Below the pieces are notes generated by a model that saw only the letters and a list, made by a program, of their open reading frames with translations, ran no database searches and had not been told where the DNA came from. A stretch of DNA of 64,000 nt from Cloeon dipterum (taxonomy: Eukaryota; Arthropoda; Insecta; Ephemeroptera; Baetidae): contig NC_088786.1 in NCBI RefSeq assembly GCF_949628265.1, forward strand, positions 32,013,681 through 32,077,680, read 5' to 3'. This document shows, in pieces, positions 1-12,400 of this stretch. How positions within the stretch are numbered: the first letter of the stretch is position 1; each line of letters begins with the position of its first letter. A program made the position numbers and the translations under genes.

Positions 1-84
1 TTTAAACGATTTTTAAGAATAAAAATTGATTTTAAAATATAGCTTTTGTTAATTTGAGCTGAAATTTAGCTTACATAACAACAT

Positions 85-480
85 TGTTCAACAAATTAAA
101 TCAATTGGTGACAACAAAAATGGAGCTACATGAACATGACCCGATAGTCATATCAGAATGATTGATCACATTTTCTTGAACTTTGATGAGCTATGCTTTG
201 AGCTATTTGCGAAATTCCATTTCCACGGAAAGTCAGGAGAGTCAAAAATAGCCCACCGATCGATTTGTCTCGTCAAGTTGTCTGTCTATCAAATATCACC
301 ACGATTGAATGAAAACTGGCTTCACAAGTCTATTTTGAATGGTTTCTCATGCGTAAATCCCATAAGGATTTTTACATTCGGAGCTCCATAGCTCGCGCAA
401 ACCCCGTAGAATCAGAATTTTCCCCTGGAATAATATCATAACTCGTTGGATACTTCAAAAATTCAATGGCTCATCCAAAA
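85..480 (+). repeat. Dispersed repeat, copy A
   Basis: Member of an interspersed family with two other copies in this window (about 33468-33715 on the same strand, 59030-59345 on the opposite strand). The shared core at 293-327 reads ATCAC, CGATTGAATGAAAACTGGC, TTCACAA. Similarity extends on both sides: upstream a segment around CAAAAATGGAGCTA is shared with copy B, and downstream segments such as AACTCGTTG are shared with copy C. No open reading frame or terminal repeat is evident, so the class is unknown; it may be an old non-autonomous element. Boundaries are approximate. Confidence 0.6.
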
Positions 481-3400
481 ACATCAAATTCTAAGAGTTA
501 CCTTGTAAGTTTTAAAATGAGGCCCCTTAAATTAATCAAAATCAGCAACGAAAAATTAATCAATTTGTGTAAATTTCCGAGGTATTCGGCAATGCCTGTT
601 TTTTCAATTATAAATTGTCGCACTGAATTACGTATACAATTTAATTAACCATTCACATGGCAGATGAAACAATGCACAACAGTGAATTTAATTTTGTTTT
701 CTTCCTTAAAGAGTGTTTTTCATCAAACAAGCGCAAAGAAAATTAATTGTTGGCGCACAATGCACAAAGTAAACAGCGCAGTGCGTTCAAGTTCACGCCC
801 AGAACCCGGAACAGAGCTACTGGAAGAGAAAAACGTGCTTGCTAAACAAATTTACGAAAAATCCAGCAGCACGTAGCAGACCAAAACAAAAGAGGCTCAA
901 TTTTCGGTCGTCATTGTTCGTTATTCTCCGTACCATTAGCTGCGGACAAAAAGTCAGCTTTCTTTCGCAGCACGAGACTCATTTGGCTCGCATTCTGTGC
1001 GTCGCTCGCTAATTTCGCGTACAATGCTGCTGAGAGCCGGCAGCAAAATCAGTTTATCTCTGCGCGAGCGAAACGCGAGCGCCGTGTGTAATGTAATCTT
1101 GACGCTGTACGAAAAAAAGGGACGCGAAAGCGGATCTATCCGGCGTAAGGGCAATTCAAATGACTCGACCGTCCGCACAATTTGCAGCCTCTTCACGCCC
1201 ACTCGGCACGTATTATCCCCCCGTTCTCGCAGCTCTCCACGCGAAATATCTCCGCGCATTCCTACCGCTCGGATTTGCCATATCCACGTGCTCCTTCCCA
1301 CGCTTTCCGCCACGCGATCTGCCCGAAAAAAGGGTTGCCATGATGCTCCAAAGGTTTTAGTTATATCCTGTGTTTTTAGGGTGCTCGATCCTGTGTAAAA
1401 CCTTTCTTTTTGCATCTCGCCCAAACGATTTCCTAGTATGACAGTAAAAGAGGGGATGTAAAACAATGTTGTTCAGAAATTAATTTTTTAAATAAATTTA
1501 TCAAAGCAAACCCTTTGTTAAACAGTAAAAAACTTTGATTTTTTTCTTAACTCCACAACAAATGACTCTTTATTAATTTTAAAAATATTTTTAGCATAAA
1601 TATAACAGATACAAATTTAAAACTAATACTTTTCTACTAGAATTGGTTGAAAAATTGATTTAATTACATTTAAAATGTTTGAAATGCAGCCGTTGTATGT
1701 CTTGAAAACTATATTGTTGTCCTCCTGTTCCTAACCGACACAGAGTAGTGAATGTAGCGTCCAGAGTTCTATGTTTTTGGAGTGCCGCCATTTAAATAAT
1801 TTTTTGCTTCACGCCGAAAGACTTCTTAAGAGATGCAGACTTAAAAAAATTACGTTTTAAGAAATATCCCAAAAAGCAAAGGAATTTGCACGAAAGAAAT
1901 TAGCCAAAGTTTGTCCTTGAGCTAATTAAATTTAATTATTTAAAATAAAATCTCAAAGGCAAATAATTTTTACGCATTTTTGCGGCTACCAAGAATTGCT
2001 ATTCCGATTGCTTTTCTAGTTCATACTGAGAGATTCCCCCTGGCAACCTTACAAGGATCAGGATTAGATTTGCACGAAGCAAACTCATGTGCGCTGAACC
2101 ACGTCTCACCGCCTTATTTTTCAATTAGACCATTTCTCGGCCTTTGAAAGGATCGTGGAACCCTTCTCGGCGCCGAGATATATATATACTGAGACCAAGT
2201 GCGGCTCCATTTTTCTCATTTCTGCAAGATTTAACCTCGTGACGCGCGCAGTTGCCGTGATTTTAAAAAATGCTGCTCCCTTTTCGCTTTAATGATTAGC
2301 TTGGGCACACTTTTTGTCGGGCCAACTTTTCGTTTCGACCACCCTTTCTTTGGCATCATTCTTGGAGGACAAAAACGCTGACTCACGAGAACAGTATTTC
2401 ATCACGCTTTTTACTGCCGAAACACACACAGAGGTGCACCAGCTAGCACGCTGGACGTTTTTGCTCGCCAGATTTATCATGTTTTACGTGAAACGCGCCG
2501 CAGAAAGTGCGCAAGAGAATAAATTTTCGCTTCCATTCCCACTTTTCAGCCTAAGCAAACACTCAAAAGCCAATTTTATTTCCTCTCATCTTGATCTATG
2601 ATCATTTTTAATATATAAATCTTGATTCTCATTCATTCTCCACGTCCCACCCTATTTCGTTTCTCCTTCTATTGAAATTTGGAGGACACAGAAAATGTTG
2701 CTTTGGAAAGCACAGCGATTTTCTGCTCTCTGATCTCTCGTCTCTATACCTTTTCTGTTTTGGCTTCACAGAAAACAAATTTCTGGCGTTTCAATCACAA
2801 CACGACTGGGCTTCTCTTATTGCAGTCTGTGAGCTCGAGTGATCAAGATTGGTACACAAGGCTGATCCAGTTGGCTTCTCTCAAAAGAATCAAAGACAGT
2901 TTTAATCAACACCGTCATTCAGTAAAACCATACGTAACATGTAGAGGTCTCAGCCACGTAATTTTGAGGCGCCGGCCGGCTGCCTGGCTTAAGCCGAATT
3001 TTAGCCATCCTGCTTTTGGCGCAGCTGACAAAACTTTAAAAGTGAGCTTAGATATAGTGCTTAACGGCCCAAAGGGTCAGAGACTAAAATTTTCCCTGGT
3101 TTCTGGATGACCACGTGAGCGAAAATTAGCCGACTGGCGTGATGCATCTTGTTGAGACCTCAAGTAACAAGATCAGCTTGATCATCATGGAAACTTCTAT
3201 ATTATCTCCGCTCTGATTCGCTAAATGCAAATAGCTCACTCATCAAATAACAGGTTCTGCTGGCAAGCCGCGTTGCAGAAAAATGCGTTTCTGCGTGAAA
3301 AATGCGTATTATATAATGTGATTTCTCTTTTGCATGGCTGGAGGGAAACGCGGCGAGGCAGTCAAGTGAATCGAATTGGCTGCCGCACCGAGAGATGTTT

Positions 3401-4493
3401 CATTTCATTTGCGATTCCGCATATTGCGGCCCGTGGCGTTTCCCCCCATTGGAAAAAGTTATCGTCCGGCCGTCCGTCCGCTTTTTTTACGTTTTTGACC
3501 GCGTCGCTCGACAGCCGGGCCGGGTCTTTGCTATGAATTATTGACTCGCTGATGCGACTGTTGATATAAGTAATAATTTCCAGTTGCGCGGACCACGCGT
3601 CACTCTGCAATCTGTGCACGTTTTCAAGGGATTATCAAATAAATGTGCAAATTTCTGTTGTGCTCGCAGTAAAAGTTTTAAGGCTTTTTACGTGTTCTGT
3701 CGGGAACACTTGGGGAACAACATTTACATAATTTATTTGCCATGGACTCCAAAACGGTGGGGCTTTTTTTTAAAAAAAAAACTGACGTTACAGTGTTGGA
3801 TCGAATTATAAAAAGGGTTTAAAATTACCTGTGTTTGGAACTATGGAGAGAGTTTGCATACAGACCGGTATTGAAATAATAATTAAATCATTTTGAGTGT
3901 TTTAGTTTAATTAGACCAGCTCAATCCCATGTGGAAATCTTTCTTTATTTGCCCATCAATTTTCTCTTGCCTGACAGTCTCTAATTACGTCGACCTTTGT
4001 TTTTGTTTCACTGCGTTACATAAAAAACAAAACTGTTCCGATTGAGAGCTTTTAATCTCTTTAAGTGTATGAAGTTGAATTTAAAAGAAAAAGCTGTTCA
4101 GCCTTTTCACGCGATGTTTCCACCAAGTTTACTTTCGTGAACAAAAAAGTATATATTGAGGTTATAAAAATGTAATTTAATCGCACTTCTGTAGAGAGGG
4201 GCTTCCCAAGGGCATATACATTAATCATATTTAATCCTTGAGTGTAAAAAACCTCCATACTATATCAATACTTATAAAAGGATTAAAAGTAGCAGTTTTT
4301 TACGTATTCCTACAAAAATGCCCCGCTAATTGCAACTCATGTTTCATTCTAGCTCGTGAATTAGAGCTGCCACCGCAGCGTCCAAAACTAGTTGATCAGG
4401 ACATGTCTTCTGTAGAAATACTGAAAAATAATCAACTTGATTTACACCGGAGAAGCTGTGTTTAATTTAATCGGAAAAATTATAATGACTGTG
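481..4493. other. Non-coding stretch with two GC-rich islands
   Basis: No supportable gene. Islands of higher GC at about 900-1350 and 2000-3560 sit in AT-rich DNA. The open frames here lack splice-consistent neighbours and recognisable domains. An octamer-type POU site (ATGCAAAT) is visible near 3225. The islands could be regulatory DNA, but nothing in the sequence proves it. Confidence 0.5.
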
Positions 4494-4609
4494 AAATTTA
4501 GACGATCGACTAGTTTTTTCGGAGCTCTTCCAATAGTTGCTGGACCAACCAATGAGCACGAAAAATGCGATTTTAAGGCATTTGAATCATACTTAAAATC
4601 GTCTAAATT
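4494..4609. repeat. Small inverted-repeat element
   Basis: A perfect 12-bp inverted repeat, AATTTAGACGAT at 4495-4506 and ATCGTCTAAATT at 4598-4609, bounds about 115 bp of unrelated sequence. It could be a minimal MITE or a chance hairpin. No convincing target duplication was seen. Confidence 0.35.
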
Positions 4610-7600
4610 AACTCAAAATCTGATAATTAAGTTTACGATTTTCCTTCGTTAGTAGATATTTTCCCCACAGTTAATTTTTAAGGAAATTTTTCATGCAAAG
4701 GGGATAAAAATCATGCTTTTTTGTCACCGTTTTCAGTGGTTTGGGTGGGTCTTAAATTCAGACGTCTCTTCAACCCCATAACCACCCCTTCAACACTAAT
4801 CCTAACTATACCCAAAAAGAATTGAATATTGCATTTTAAAATATTCGCTACTATTATGAATTTTTAATATTATTTTTTTGCAATCTTCTTCACTTCGATT
4901 GATAGGAATGGTTGAAGGGTTGATTGATGGAACAATATTGGAATAACTTTTGACTTGAGTTCCTCCAAGTAAAGCATAAATGATAGATTATAGTTTAGCT
5001 CAACACTGTCTATTTCAAATCGTGAGTTTTTGCTATTTTTTCGTGCTTTTGGAGCATCCCTGCTCGTCAAGAAAATGACTTTTATAATAACGTTTGGGCA
5101 AGAACATCAGAAAAATGCAAAATTGTAGCCTAAGAATGTGTTAATTGAGCTAAAATTAAGTATAAAAACTGTCTATTTTGCATCAAAAAACGGTCTGAAA
5201 ATTGTCTACTATTTCCCAAAAAAAAACATCTTATTTTCAAGGCCCTAATGATTACTCTTCATTGGCATCTATCAACAACTTAAAAAAGGGTGCGGTAAAC
5301 AGAAGTTTGGGAAGCAAAGGGGCGTCCTGCTACTTTTGGGATCAGCATGATTTGCATACCAGTTTATTGAAATCAATTAACTGTACCTAAAGGAATAAAT
5401 TTAACATGCTTTTACATCGATTTTCGATGTGATTGCATTTGGCATTGACATATTTTGAAGTGAGTGAAACAAAGTGACATGATCTGTCTCAGCACTAGCA
5501 GCAGGTCAGGGGAGATATTTTTTTCGAAATTGGGTAGCTCTCAATAAGAAATATCAGGGGAAACGAGAGAATTTCAGAAAGTTAGGTTCAATTTCGCAAA
5601 GATCTCATGAAACCCCATTTGATACTCTCACCAAAAGAGAGCGTGGCTCCACTCAGAGTATTTAATTAGAGTAAGATGAATGGAGAAAGGGAGCCCGCCC
5701 GGTAAACAGCTTATAATTTAGCAAGTTCACTCATTATAATCTCTTGTGCTCATTTCTCAAAGGGTTGTCCGTCGGCTTGGAAGTGAATGGCAGGCGTAAA
5801 AAGTGGCACGTGGGGCGGCTAATGCGTTTGATATTGACTGACTAGGTCCCCTCCGCGGTTGCTGTAATAATAACAACAACAACAGAGATGCCGCACCGCC
5901 AACAACAAAGTGCACCCATAAAGGAGATGATTGCACGCGCGCGCGCGGACAAAAAGTACACACACTTCGCGAGCGAACGCGCGCCTGGCAAGAAAATTTA
6001 CGGAGAATAAACGGCGGCGACGACGCTTAAACTCGGTTTGAGCCTCTGAGAGAGAGAGAGATGATGTATTCACTTTTTGCCGCAAATCCAATTTGCACGC
6101 CCCTCTCAACACCCGGCCTTTTTCTTCTGCTCATTGTTGCTGCCGACGCCAAATAATAATACAAACACACATTATACACTCTCGCACTCAGGCACAATAA
6201 AATGCTGCAGCATCACGCCTGCTGGTGATGAACTTCTCGTTAATCAAACTGCCGGACTCCATTGTGAGCGTTGCACACAATCCTCCAGTAAACCCAACTT
6301 TCCACGTCTTTTTGTCCCTTTTCTCGCACGTCCAATCTGCGCGGTCTTCATTTTTGACGGGACCGACTTAACGGTTCCACTTTCGCGCATGGATGCCGCC
6401 TGCTAATTACGCTGAGAAGAAATGCAATATTTCGATGAATTTTCAAAATCTGTTAAATTTAAGTTAATATTCCGTTCGCGCGGGAGTTTACAGAATGTTA
6501 TATTACCTTGACCGGTAAGGAATGGTAAAATAGATGTTCAAATTAAAGAAAATTTCCAAGGTGTGAAGTGGAAATTTTAAAATCGTGCAATGATATATCC
6601 ATAGCAGAATCAATTTAGAAAGCAAACATCGCCGATGAGGCTTGCGATTAGCCGAAACTGCAACACATCTTGAGAATTTTCTCATTTATGTTTTAACATC
6701 CTTCTTGCAGGTCATTCACCAAGAATCTAAACTTCCCAAGATACATACAACTAAAAGATTATAGTGGGAGGGAGAGAAAGATCAGCATTACGAGAAAATA
6801 TTATACAACGTGGTGACATACGGCTCTTGAAATAGGATTTTACCATCCTAAAGTGAAAATAAGAAAAGTGACACTGATAAGTTTATTTTCGGAAGAACGA
6901 TGAGGCAACACGCAAAGTCAACCAGCTGTCGAACGCTTAGTCTCTATCAATGTGAGCACCTAAATTCTAGAGGGGATGATCCGAAGCATTTATAAACTTC
7001 GCACAGTCAAAAAGGGGTCAAGACTTTTGTCAATATGTTCTTCCACACACGCGTTTTATAGATAATTTTAGTTATTCGCCTCTTTTCTTTGCTATTTTCA
7101 TGATAAGAGTAACCAAGTTAGATTTCTGGTATCATTCATTGCCCAATTTAGCACAAAATAAAATTGCTTCATTGTTCTTTTAGTTATATTTATGAGCATT
7201 TTACGAACCAATGACCTAAACAAATATATATTTTTTAATGGTTTTCAAAACAATAGCAAAATAAAAAATCAAGAGTTAAGAAAATATTTTTCTAATCGTT
7301 TGATTTAAATAAATTCTAACATTCAATAAGAGTGTCTTCCTTGCAAAATGGGATGTGTTGAAAACTAAATCAAGTCGCACTGTTCCCTTCACGACCAGAC
7401 GCGCAAACAACTCTGCTTCAATTCTTCGGTTTCTCGAGCTCACTGATCCGGAAATTTCCTCTCGCTCTCTTTCTCTTGGCCGTCGAGTTATCCTGCGGCA
7501 ATAATTCTGGCACGTCCCTTTCCGCAAAAGCCGCAAAAATCTTCCTTTGCGCCTGCAAGCGGGCAGGTATATTTCCTCGGCCGTTTTGGCAGCCCTCAAA

Positions 7601-9179
7601 GAGATCAATATTATCTAAACTATAAGCACTCTTTCAGTGTGCGCCGCCCTTATGCTCACCGCCACCCCTTTGTTGCTGCAGAAAAAGCACGTGATGAGCA
7701 CCGAAAGCACCTTTTTATGGAAACAAAAACCTTGCGGGATCACGCTGAGATCTTTTCCTGCAAGTCTGCGTTTTCGACGCCAACTGCTCTCATGAATAAT
7801 GCTAGATTTTCTTATTTATAACATCAGCAAATGATTATAAATTGCATATAGGAAGAGACAAACAGAACTTAACGAAAAGTTTAAAACAAGATTTTGCAGT
7901 CTCGCTGCATAGAATCTTTCTTATTTTAGATGTAATATAAATTCAAGTTCGAACACAGTATGATATTAATTTGGTAATCTGATATAAAAATAATTCCTGC
8001 TTAAATTTGAATTCTTTAACATGTTGGAACACAACTAACGTCGAGTATTATTTGAAATTGATGTTATTGTGCTCTAGTGGCAAACATTATTTGTGATTTA
8101 TTTATTGTTTTTTATTTTAGCAGCTCTTGTTTCACTGTCAACCGTTTTGCAATTTTGAGCGTGTGTGGCATTGAATGAATAATAAACGAAAATTTAATAT
8201 TTTACTTTGCCGATGGCGTTTCATGTTAACGTTTAACATTGCTAATGACAGCATACCTTTCAATCGCTCTGATTGAATCCTGACATTAAAAACTGAACAA
8301 AGCAACAGCAAATTGTTTTTCCTGAACCATTTTTTGAGCTTACAATTAGTCTGCCTGCGAGAGAACTAAATTAATAAAAAAAACGTGTCCATAATGATTT
8401 CCTCCTCATTGGTAGACCACTGCTCCCTTCCGCCGGCCTCGTTCATTTCGAAATAGAGCCGAGCCGTTCGGGTAGAAATGTGTGTATAATTAAATAGGAT
8501 ATTTTTTTCATGCCCGGCCGCGGATTTTTATAAAACGCGTCGCCGGCCAGATTTTGTCGGGGCCAATTTCACGTGAGGGTGCACCGATATATTTTCGGCA
8601 CACTCACCCTCGCCGGCTAATTGGCCCGCTCTCTCTGGCTCTTCTCACTTCTCTCGAGCGACTAAACTGCGAACTGCGCCGGCGGCGAGCAACGCTCTAT
8701 GCCGACGTGTTAATTCCGGGAGCGGCCAAATTAGCATAACAAAATAATGCGATAATGCTAACTTTTGTCCGGCCGATTATACTTTGAAATAAGCAGCTGC
8801 GGCTGCAGCGTGTCGCGAAAAAATGAGGCTATCTGTTTTAATTTTAGCCCGACCTGCTGCTCCCTCCACCGCGCGCGCGACACATGCTCTCGCGTGCACG
8901 CGCTCGAGTGTAATTAATTGCGGGTCAGGCCTCTTGCTTGCGGAACGCAGGGTGCGACTGCTTGCTTATTGCTCCCTTTGTAACTCTGAATTATCTGCCG
9001 AAATTTCTCGCACGGCTGTCAACGTGCTGATGCTAAATTTTGTTGTCATGCCAACAAATTGTTTTTACAAGCTCATTTTCAGAACCGTTTTGTTTCGTTA
9101 ATTATATAGCTGAAATCAAAACGTTTATTTTGTAGAATTGCTCGAGCTGGACTGTGACTTTGTCGCCCCCATTTAAAGT
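4610..9179. other. Non-coding stretch
   Basis: No gene recognised. GC-rich islands lie at about 5680-6410 (with a GA dinucleotide run near 6048-6060 and CG-alternating tracts near 5935) and 8400-9060. The rest is AT-rich. Open frames are short and show no family signature. Confidence 0.5.
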
Positions 9180-9309
9180 CACTGAGGCAACGCCTTTTCC
9201 CAGTAACTTCACACAGTGAAACGCAAATTTGAGTGCGTGGCAAAAATTGCTGAATAATTGATGTTCTTTTAAATGTCGAAGAATACTGGGAAAAGGCGGT
9301 GCCACAGCG
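9180..9309. repeat. Long-armed stem-loop
   Basis: Arms of about 31 nt (9180-9210 and 9278-9309) are complementary at most positions; the core is ACGCCTTTTCCCAGTA against TACTGGGAAAAGGCGGT. The loop is about 67 nt. It may be a tiny foldback transposon or a precursor-like hairpin. There is no sign of coding. Confidence 0.45.
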
Positions 9310-11954
9310 AAATTAGAGCTTTAGAGGCCAACAATTAAGAACATTTTGCATTGCTGACTATTAGCAAGTGGTTCATTGAGTCTGTTATTTGTGGAATTGA
9401 GTGACAGTTGATCTCTGCAATTTGCAAAAAAAGAAATCAGGACCAAATAACAGTTAAATTTCAGAATGTGCCAAATTTCTCGCAAAAATTTTCGCTTGAT
9501 TTTTATTTCTCTCCAATGGTGTGCGAATTTCAGCAGGTGAATTTCCCTACTGGCGAAATAAATCCTAATTTTCGATAGGGAGACAGAGCTCCCCGCTTGA
9601 TTTGCATGCAAGCTTTGGAGCCAATTTTCTCGCAAATTTAAATGGCATAATCTGGGCGAATTTTGGCTGTTTCCCAACATTTAAAGAGTATTTCAAAAGG
9701 ATATCTTTCACAATTTTTCTGTACAGCTTTACTTTAAAGTCGATTCATGTTGAGCATTTACCTGAAAATGTGAAAAGTGATTTTTTTTATTGGAGCAGCT
9801 ATTGAAAACTGTGAAAATTGAAGAAGGTAAGGAATGCAAAGAACTTCCACGTTGGAGGGGGTGGTACTAAATGAAAAACAAATTTAACAATCAAACAAAA
9901 CATAAAATAAACGTTTGGCCATTATTGGTTTAGGATAGTATACTTAAGGATTGTGGGTTATGTTGTGGCAACAAGGATTTTTCTTGGTACGCAGAAACAT
10001 TTTTTTATGAGTTACGAAAAAAATTCAATTGTTCCGAGAGTCAATTTTTTATTTTGAGAATTAAGCATCAAGCACCAAAATGAAGTTAACGTTCTTAACT
10101 TTAATTTTATTTCAAAGTTGGTAGCAAATTAAGCATTGAGGTACGATTTCCGCAAGTTTGAAACACTAACAATGAGGAATATCAAAGTCGATAATGAAAT
10201 CAGTTTCAATATATTATTGCGGATATTTTCTTTGTAAAAGGCCTAAAAGGGTTAAGATGTTTTTACCAATTTACTGCCACAATTAACGTAGAAATCCTTA
10301 GCAAGCTTCATACTGAAATGTATCATTCTGGGGTTGCTGCTCTGGTGGGAGGAAGAAATGAATCACGCAGTTTTAGTTCCCGAGATAGACTAATTTATCA
10401 CCCACTCTCGCACTCTCTGCGTGCCCAACATGCACTTAGCCCTTTAAGCAATTAACTGATAGTGCAAAACTTGCGAGATGTGGCTTAAAATTGAGATTAG
10501 CATATATTTCATAATTTCAACTAGAAATTTTGACTATATTTTACTATGCAGGCTTTCGAATTAAAATTGTAGTCTTTCAAATAACTTCCAACTGGTCTGA
10601 TATAGCCCTATTTAATTGATTTTGCATTGAATTTCGCAAGGGAATGGCGCATCAGGTGCTTCAGACCGCAACAGGATCCCTCCCTCTTTGCAAAGGACGG
10701 ATTTGGTCCTGTTAGTCAAATCTCTCACGTTTCGAATGGCAAACACAAATACGTGATAGGCCACAAAGGAGAGGCATAGCGTCATATTAATATCGGGTAG
10801 GATTTCAATTTACTTAACGATATGTTAGGAAATTTGATCCTGGAGGTGCGACACAAAAAATTGCTTTTCCTTGTGTCAGCAGCAGAAACGTATGGAAATG
10901 CTGGGGAATCGATCGCGTCGTGGGCCGGTTCGCACACACTCGCATCGGCACTCAAGGGCCAAATTTGCAGCAAGTTCAAGCACACACACACACAGCGGGC
11001 GGGCAGAAATCAACGTCGTGAATTATAATTGAGCCGTCAGTCGGCGCGTAATTGGCGCCCCGCTGCAGGTCAGCCAGGCAGCTCGCATATATGTGACCCT
11101 CGGCCGGGTGGGCATAAGGGGCGAGCCGAAAACGAGCGGCACACGTGCACGCATTTCCATAAACGCGAACGTGCCGCAAATAAAAAGAGGCGATTCATTA
11201 AAAAGCGGAGAGCGACATTTTTAACAGCAGTTTTGACGTTTGTCTGGCCCGTTTGGGCCGGGACGTGCCCCGCGCCGGTGTTGTGCGTTGCGTGTGTCTC
11301 TTTTTCGCCTACCTGCCCGTCCATCGTCCGCGTGCGGAGCAGCGCGATGGCCACAACGTGCCTCCCTCGCGCGTGCACCAGCCGCCGCATCAAATATTGA
11401 AGCGCCAAGCGCACGTGACCGCCCGCAATTATTATTTGCATGCATCATTTAGCCCGCCGCGTTTCCTTCCTGCTTCTCCTCTGCGCTCGGCGTTTTCCCG
11501 GCCGTCCGGCCGACCGACCAACCGACCGACCGGCCAGACGAACCGCCGCCGCTAATCAATTATTTCGCTAAACCGCCGCAGGTGCAACACACCATCGTCT
11601 ATGCCATCCCGACCGACCGACCCACGGCCGGCTAACGATGCTTTCATTGCCGCTTCAAATTGTTCAGCGCGTTATGCTGCGGCGCGCGCGTGAAATATTA
11701 TGCTGCAGCCTGATTAATTGTTTTCACGACCGAAAGTTGACTCCTAAATGATTTGAAATGCGCGTATTGTGTAGTTGTTGCACCTGCCCCTGCAGACAGC
11801 AAAATTGAATAAATAATGTTATTCTGGGCATTATAACATTTATTCCTCTCCATACGCACAAATTATTAAATTTCTCTGTTAAAACTACAGAGATCCAAAG
11901 AGGAATGCTTCTAAATTTCATTTTCTGAGTAAAAAAATCCGAAGGGTTCTAATC
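9310..11954. other. Non-coding stretch with a strongly GC-rich island
   Basis: AT-rich to about 10800, then a GC-rich island at about 10860-11710. The island carries a CA run at 10980-10993, ACCG-type tetranucleotide runs near 11508-11535 and 11608-11625, and an octamer site (ATTTGCAT) near 11434. Many overlapping open frames on both strands reflect base composition, not genes. Confidence 0.5.
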
Positions 11955-12400
11955 TTAAAGAGGAATGATACTGCAAAAGCCTTGAAAATGCTTGTTGCCA
12001 GTGCATAAACTCGTCCCTTAGGATTCAGTTAAAGCCTAAATTGACCTAAGAAGCGCTGTAATTTTTCGAGAAAATTGACTGGAAAGTTAGCGTGCTTTTC
12101 AAATGGTAATGGCTGTCTCCTTACTTGAAATCCGATTTAATTTCAAAACCAAGAGTTTCCCCAATAAATGGCATACACCGTTGGACAGATCTCGACGAGA
12201 GCAATCGGAATATGCCAAGAAAATATGTTCAAGCACTGTACATTTTGGAGAAAATTGGCAAAATTTTGAATTTTTATTGTAAGAAGGTCTGTTTTTTATT
12301 ATTGCAAATTTTTGAACATATTGTTAATCGATCAATTGTTTATGGCATCCAACAATTTAAATAATTTACAATTGTTGCCCAGTATCATTCCACTTTTTAA
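11955..12400. mobile_element. MITE, copy 1
   Basis: A non-autonomous element of about 446 bp. Inverted ends GGAATGATACTG (11962-11973) and CAGTATCATTCC (12380-12391) are perfect over 12 bp and extend imperfectly outward to a TTAA on each side (11955-11958 and 12397-12400), which could be the target duplication. A diverged copy in the same orientation lies at about 15943-16370 and aligns along its whole length. No transposase frame is present. Confidence 0.7.

Noticed and set aside
954-1466. 170-codon minus-strand frame
   Set aside because: Lies in a GC-rich island with overlapping frames on the other strand; low-complexity arginine/serine-rich translation and no domain.
2679-3110. 143-codon plus-strand frame
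   Set aside because: Does not begin with ATG, shows no domain, and has no splice-consistent neighbours.
6632-6658. Third hammerhead-like core (CCGATGA, GGCT/AGCC stem II, GAAAC)
   Set aside because: Stem II and GAAA are present but no stem III or cleavage triplet can be formed; more likely chance.
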